In this document: positions 13,368 to 13,835 of the stretch, in pieces | Layout of the letters: every line of letters begins with the position of its first letter | Numbering within the stretch: position 1 is the first letter of the stretch | Origin: CAYWNK01 sp047639615 | GTDB lineage: Bacteria; Planctomycetota; UBA1135; GCA-002686595 | Length of the DNA: 13,835 nt | Reading direction: 5' to 3' | Assembly (NCBI GenBank): GCA_047639615.1 | Contig: JBLIOL010000127.1 | Location: 1-13,835 of the forward strand | Position numbers and translations under genes: made by a program | The notes under the pieces: generated by a model | Database searches by the model: none | The model's input: only the letters and a program-made list of their open reading frames with translations | What the model was told of the DNA's origin: nothing

Positions 13368-13835
13368 ATGTTGTCCCTGCTGATGCTCGCCGGCCTGGCT
13401 CTGCCCCCGGCACCTCTCACTCAGAACCCCACGAATGCAGAGGTGGTTGCCGTATGGGAGAAGCTCACGGCTGAGGACCAGAAGCAAATATCCATGTGGT
13501 TCCAGGCGGAAGCCGAACGCTTGGACACCTACCAGAACGGTCTGATCAAGTGGATCCTCGGTGGGCTCGATCACGACCCACACCACTGGCCAGCCGGTGA
13601 GGCGGCGCCGCTCTACGATGCCGCGCATCACGCTCCCGCGCAGCCCATCAAGCGGCGCTACCTAGACGTGAAGTCGAGCACGGCCAAGAAGGGCGTCGAA
13701 CGATTCTTTGATGACGTTCCCAAGCGCTCACTGGACCCTGCGTACATCTACGACTGGGGGCGCGGCGAGGTGGTAGAGATTGCCGACCGACAATCACCCG
13801 AACGACTCTTCAGAAACGGGCTCGCCGGTTACCCG
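13368..13835 (+). CDS. Secreted protein of unknown function (3'-truncated by window edge)
   Basis: An ATG at 13368 opens a frame that stays open for 156 codons to the end of the window. It starts with a short signal peptide (MLSLLMLAGLALPPAP), followed by a region with predicted helix (VVAVWEKLTAEDQKQISMWF, about residues 26-45), a His/Pro-rich stretch (GGLDHDPHHWPAG, 65-77), a basic patch (KRRYLDVKSSTAKKG) and DPAYIYDWGRGEVVEIADR (122-140). I recognise no family. The start is chosen because it is the first Met after the terminator at 13293-13330, gives a plausible signal sequence, and the frame keeps ordinary codon use. The rest of the protein lies outside the window, so domain assignment must wait for that sequence. 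Confidence 0.75.
   Translation, partial: MLSLLMLAGLALPPAPLTQNPTNAEVVAVWEKLTAEDQKQISMWFQAEAERLDTYQNGLIKWILGGLDHDPHHWPAGEAAPLYDAAHHAPAQPIKRRYLDVKSSTAKKGVERFFDDVPKRSLDPAYIYDWGRGEVVEIADRQSPERLFRNGLAGYP

Overview
The window is chromosomal-looking, GC-rich bacterial DNA with housekeeping genes and no phage, transposase, CRISPR or resistance module. Gene content (an LRR plus RDD membrane protein, several secreted hydrolases, a short tmRNA tag ending in LAA, apparently leaderless genes) would fit a Planctomycetota-like or other environmental GC-rich phylum, but this is an inference from style. No marker here fixes the taxon.

Layout, left to right. (1) The 3' part of a leucine-rich-repeat/RDD membrane protein gene (1-864, enters from the left edge). 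(2) An intergenic region filled by one very long imperfect hairpin (910-1075). (3) A same-strand run of three genes: a secreted beta-lactamase-fold serine hydrolase (1086-2528), a secreted CocE/NonD-type alpha/beta hydrolase (2586-4502) and an APC amino-acid permease (4537-5838). Together they look like a hydrolyse-and-import cassette for peptides, amides or esters. (4) The trans-translation module on the minus strand: ssrA (tmRNA, 5880-6241) and smpB (6534-7007), with a 26-bp hairpin just after the smpB stop. (5) Divergent from smpB, the coupled pair tldD-tldE (7101-9904), encoding the TldD/TldE peptidase. (6) tRNA-Leu(CAG) with a strong intrinsic terminator, then a small one-TM protein. (7) On the minus strand, tRNA-Trp(CCA) followed by rsmG, which has an unusual acidic N-terminal extension of about 90 residues. 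(8) On the plus strand, pcnB (poly(A) polymerase type, 11624-12982). (9) A 385-nt stretch (12983-13367) without a convincing protein gene but with five successive hairpins ending in a strong terminator, a candidate structured RNA. (10) The 5' part of a secreted protein of unknown function running off the right edge.

The theme of the central part is RNA and translation quality control: tmRNA/SmpB, RsmG (16S rRNA methylation), PcnB (RNA 3' polyadenylation) and two tRNAs. Promoter-like hexamers share the pattern TANNNT. In three places the identical hexamer TAGACT lies 5-7 nt before a start codon, which suggests leaderless mRNAs.

The most unexplained signals are the 910-1075 hairpin, in which all ten arm-to-arm transitions become G-U pairs if the minus strand is the RNA, and the 13006-13325 hairpin cluster after pcnB.
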